Shown here piece after piece: positions 55,753 through 55,764 of a DNA stretch of 55,764 bases. The number at the start of each line of letters is the position of its first letter. Positions within the stretch are counted from its first letter, which is position 1. Where the stretch lies: positions 1 to 55,764 of the IMG/VR virus record IMGVR_UViG_3300020201_000022. One strand, given 5' to 3'. The notes beneath the pieces are model-generated. The model saw only the letters and a list, made by a program, of their open reading frames with translations. It searched no databases and had not been told where the DNA came from. The stretch is from a virus. A program made the position numbers and the translations under genes.

Positions 55753-55764
55753 TAATAGCTCATC
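55545..55764 (-). repeat. 220-bp inverted repeat, right copy
   Basis: Reverse complement of 41528-41747 with one mismatch, running to the window end. Together with the tail-tip paralogues it shows that the two modules are inverted relatives. Confidence 0.95.

Noticed and set aside
1-55764. Window as a circularly permuted single phage with terminal redundancy
   Set aside because: The duplicated segment at base 1 differs from 47070-47259 by six bases, and the right-end repeat is inverted. These are paralogues, not assembly overlap.

Overview
The window is accessory DNA of phage origin. It is about 55% GC by eye, gene-dense, and reads as parts of two related siphophage-type prophages or phage genomes joined together. 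No ribosomal, tRNA or housekeeping host gene is visible. The attC-like hairpins, cysteine-rich tail-tip proteins and overall style suggest a Planctomycetota (Pirellulaceae-like) host or its phage. That is inference from recollection of the group, not a database result. No integrase, CI-like repressor or attL/attR could be identified.

Module 1 is on the plus strand (1-44.5 kb). It starts with the tail of a lysis cassette (truncated secreted protein, small membrane protein, holin-like protein; 1-730). Next come a tail-fibre-like protein, TerS and TerL (742-5617), then a structural block: protease/scaffold, decoration, major capsid, connectors, tail tube, chaperone, tape measure and distal tail (7.9-18.3 kb). 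Portal and MuF genes lie, unusually, after the tail genes. Both are giant multi-domain polyvalent proteins (portal+ParB-like+ART-like C-terminus; MuF+DNA methylase+SNF2-type helicase) with a zeta-toxin-like kinase between them (18.3-30.6 kb). A hub-like protein and two tail-tip proteins follow (30.9-33.75 kb). A promoter at 33.77 kb then opens an early region of small genes plus a RecE-type exonuclease and RecT.

From 38.7 to 43.03 kb the early region is studded with seven imperfect inverted-repeat elements of about 85-90 bp that look like integron attC sites. They separate small cassettes carrying a DUF5131-like protein, a cysteine protease, a ribbon-helix-helix pair, a small HTH protein and unknowns. 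In several, the attC-like site supplies the ribosome binding site and start codon of the gene to its right. Comparison with the inverted homologous locus at the window end gives an apparent empty site lacking three cassettes, with the junction exactly at an AAC. This array is the most interesting system here. A replication-initiator-like gene and a RusA-like resolvase close module 1.

A second lysis cassette (44.7-47.7 kb: secreted protein, subtilase, secreted protein, two small membrane proteins) repeats the theme seen at base 1. It is followed by an HNH endonuclease and a P27-type TerS, but no TerL.

Module 2 is on the minus strand (48.66-55.76 kb). Read leftwards it runs: HTH protein, small ORF, RusA-like resolvase, two unknowns, a frameshifted G/GT-type tail chaperone, tape measure, distal tail, three tail-tip proteins homologous to module 1, and a decoration-like protein. 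Heptameric AAGCACC-type tandem repeats sit in its gaps and flank the P27 TerS gene. They are absent from module 1, which supports a separate history for the two modules.
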